Assembly (NCBI RefSeq): GCF_023343835.1
Contig: NC_064447.1
Span: 10,684,501-10,748,500 of the forward strand
Origin: Lagopus muta
Taxonomy: Eukaryota > Chordata > Aves > Galliformes > Phasianidae
Length of the DNA: 64,000 nucleotides
Direction: 5' to 3'
Shown: positions 63,150 to 64,000 of the stretch, one piece after another
How the letters are laid out: every line of letters begins with the position of its first letter
Numbering within the stretch: the first letter of the stretch is position 1
The notes under the pieces: model-generated
What the model was told of the DNA's origin: nothing
Database searches by the model: none
What the model saw: the letters and a program-made list of their open reading frames with translations, nothing else
Made by a program: the position numbers and the translations under genes

Positions 63150-63660
63150 GGCTCAACGGAGCCGTCCGTGGAGCCAGGTGGCGCTCACCTTCCCATTTTC
63201 ACCCGTTTCCCCATCTCTGGCCTTCCCTGGCCCACGTGCGAGCAGTTTCGGCACATCCCAGTGACGGGGACAAGGACGGAACGGACAGAGCCCCGCGAGC
63301 AGCCCAGCGGGGCCGGAGGCGGAACGCTGCGCTGGGAGCGACGCTGCTCGACCGGACCGCACACAGGGGGGGACCCATTGGGCGAGCACCGTCCCTCCCG
63401 CGTTATCACTTCCGGGTCGCCTCTCAGAGGAGCGATCAGCCATTGGGCAGCCTACCAGAAATCCCGCCCCTCCTGAGGGCCGTACAACGCGCGCAGTACC
63501 GCGGCACTTCCGGCTGTGGCCATGGTGACGGGGGCTGCCAGGTACGCGCCGTGTCCTCACTCTTTCCCCGGGGCTCCTCCTGTCCCTCCAGCGGCCGGTC
63601 AACTCAGCTCCACAGGGCGAGCCGCGGGGCGACTCGGAGAGGTGGAAGCGGGGCTGCGTG
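63150..63660 (+). promoter_or_regulatory. DHRS7B: CpG-island promoter of the DHRS7B-like gene with CCAAT and ETS sites
   Basis: CpG density rises at about 63.15 kb and surrounds the start codon at 63522. ATTGG (inverted CCAAT) occurs at 63377-63381 and 63442-63446. CACTTCCGG, the reverse of the classic ETS/GABPA site, occurs at 63407-63415 and again at 63505-63513, only 9 bases before the ATG. Paired ETS sites near the start of transcription are common in TATA-less housekeeping promoters. The transcription start itself is not visible. Confidence 0.65.
63522..63541 (+). CDS. DHRS7B: Probable DHRS7B first coding exon (residues 1-6 plus two bases)
   Basis: The sequence GGCC-ATG-G is a strong start context. 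The frame reads MVTGAA and two bases (AG) of a seventh codon, then GTACGC as splice donor. Human DHRS7B begins MVSPATR in my memory, so the length and pattern agree (M-V-x-x-A-x-R). In human, DHRS7B lies immediately upstream of USP22 and is transcribed away from it, exactly the arrangement seen here. DHRS7B is a short-chain dehydrogenase/reductase of peroxisome and ER membranes, linked to ether lipid synthesis. Only 20 coding bases are present, so the call rests on synteny, the Kozak context, the promoter and the donor. The rest of the gene is beyond the right edge. Confidence 0.62.
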
Positions 63661-63913
63661 GAAGCGGGGCTGCGTGGAAGCGGGGCTGCGTGGAAGCGGG
63701 GCTGCGTGGAAGCGGGGCTGCGTGGAAGCGGGGCTGCGTGGAAGCGGGGCTGCGTGGAAGCGGGGCTGCGTGGAAGCGGGGCTGCGTGGAAGCGGGGCTG
63801 CGTGGAAGCGGGGCTGCGTGGAAGCGGGGCTGCGTGGAAGCGGGGCTGCGTGGAAGCGGGGCTGCGTGGAAGCGGGGCTGCGTGGAAGCGGGGCTGCGTG
63901 GAAGCGGGGCTGC
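63642..63913. repeat. Minisatellite, 17 perfect copies of a 16-bp unit
   Basis: The unit GTGGAAGCGGGGCTGC is repeated 17 times without a single mismatch that I could find, filling 272 bases. It starts 100 bases after the proposed DHRS7B donor, inside its first intron. Every junction creates GCGTG, the core shared by hypoxia- and dioxin-receptor sites, and each unit has a G-rich GCGGGG block. The perfect identity implies recent expansion, so copy number is probably polymorphic. The reverse strand is open for 123 codons only because 48 bases (three units) is a multiple of three; that frame is an artefact. Confidence 0.98.
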
Positions 63914-64000
63914 GTCAGCAGTGTGTGTGCCGGGATTTGGGAGTGGGAAAGAAGCCTCGAACCGAATCAAAGAGGCGGGAAGATTTGTGCCAGAACGATT
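63914..64000 (+). other. Right edge: sequence after the minisatellite
   Basis: This is presumed DHRS7B intron 1 continuing off the window. No second exon, with the basic and membrane-spanning residues expected next in DHRS7B, is seen. Confidence 0.6.

Noticed and set aside
63642-63913. CRISPR-like array
   Set aside because: Units are contiguous and identical with no spacers, in a vertebrate genome; it is a minisatellite.
63599-63970. 123-codon minus-strand frame with periodic Pro/Arg/Ser/His residues
   Set aside because: It is the translation of the 16-bp minisatellite; three units make 48 bases, so the frame stays open by arithmetic.
1-64000. tRNA, rRNA, snRNA copies, endogenous retroviruses or intact LINEs
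   Set aside because: None recognised on either strand. A tRNAscan, Rfam and RepeatMasker run would be decisive, since short or decayed copies can be missed by eye.

Overview
This is vertebrate nuclear DNA, almost certainly from a bird and probably a galliform such as chicken. The evidence is spliced exons in long introns, CpG-island promoters, low repeat density, and repeats that are mostly truncated CR1 LINE pieces with no recognisable mammalian SINE load. The species itself is inferred.

Most of the window (position 1 to about 50.6 kb) is the 5' half of one minus-strand gene, USP22, the ubiquitin protease of the SAGA deubiquitinating module. Four coding exons can be placed to the base with GT/AG borders and consistent phase: exon 1 at 49549-49674, exon 2 at 15990-16122, exon 3 at 9357-9470 and exon 4 at 4166-4267. 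They encode residues 1-158, which is the whole N-terminal zinc-finger UBP domain with its Cys/His ligands and the linker. The catalytic domain (Cys box, His box) lies beyond the left edge. Intron 1 is about 33.4 kb. I see no nested gene in it, only CR1 fragments, simple repeats and unassigned sequence.

From about 48.75 to 51.1 kb there is a strong CpG island holding USP22 exon 1 and its promoter. It has three CCAAT boxes in USP22 orientation, GC/E2F-like and ETS-like sites, a 17-base C run and a short GC-rich tandem repeat. A tiny upstream ORF ends in a TGA that overlaps the USP22 ATG.

From 51.1 to 63.1 kb is intergenic sequence with two ancient repeat relics: a MIR/CORE-SINE-like 3' part near 60.6 kb and a palindromic amniote-type repeat near 53.7 kb. 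It also has a small CpG-dense patch near 59.3-59.6 kb.

At the right end (63.15-63.66 kb) a second CpG island carries two CCAAT boxes, two ETS sites and a 20-base coding exon reading MVTGAA plus a split Arg-type codon, followed by GT. Position, direction and N-terminus fit the first coding exon of DHRS7B, the divergent neighbour of USP22 in human. About 100 bases into its first intron is a perfect minisatellite of 17 copies of a 16-bp unit. I found no CRISPR array, tRNA, rRNA, intact mobile element or operon, and nothing that supports a new multi-gene system.
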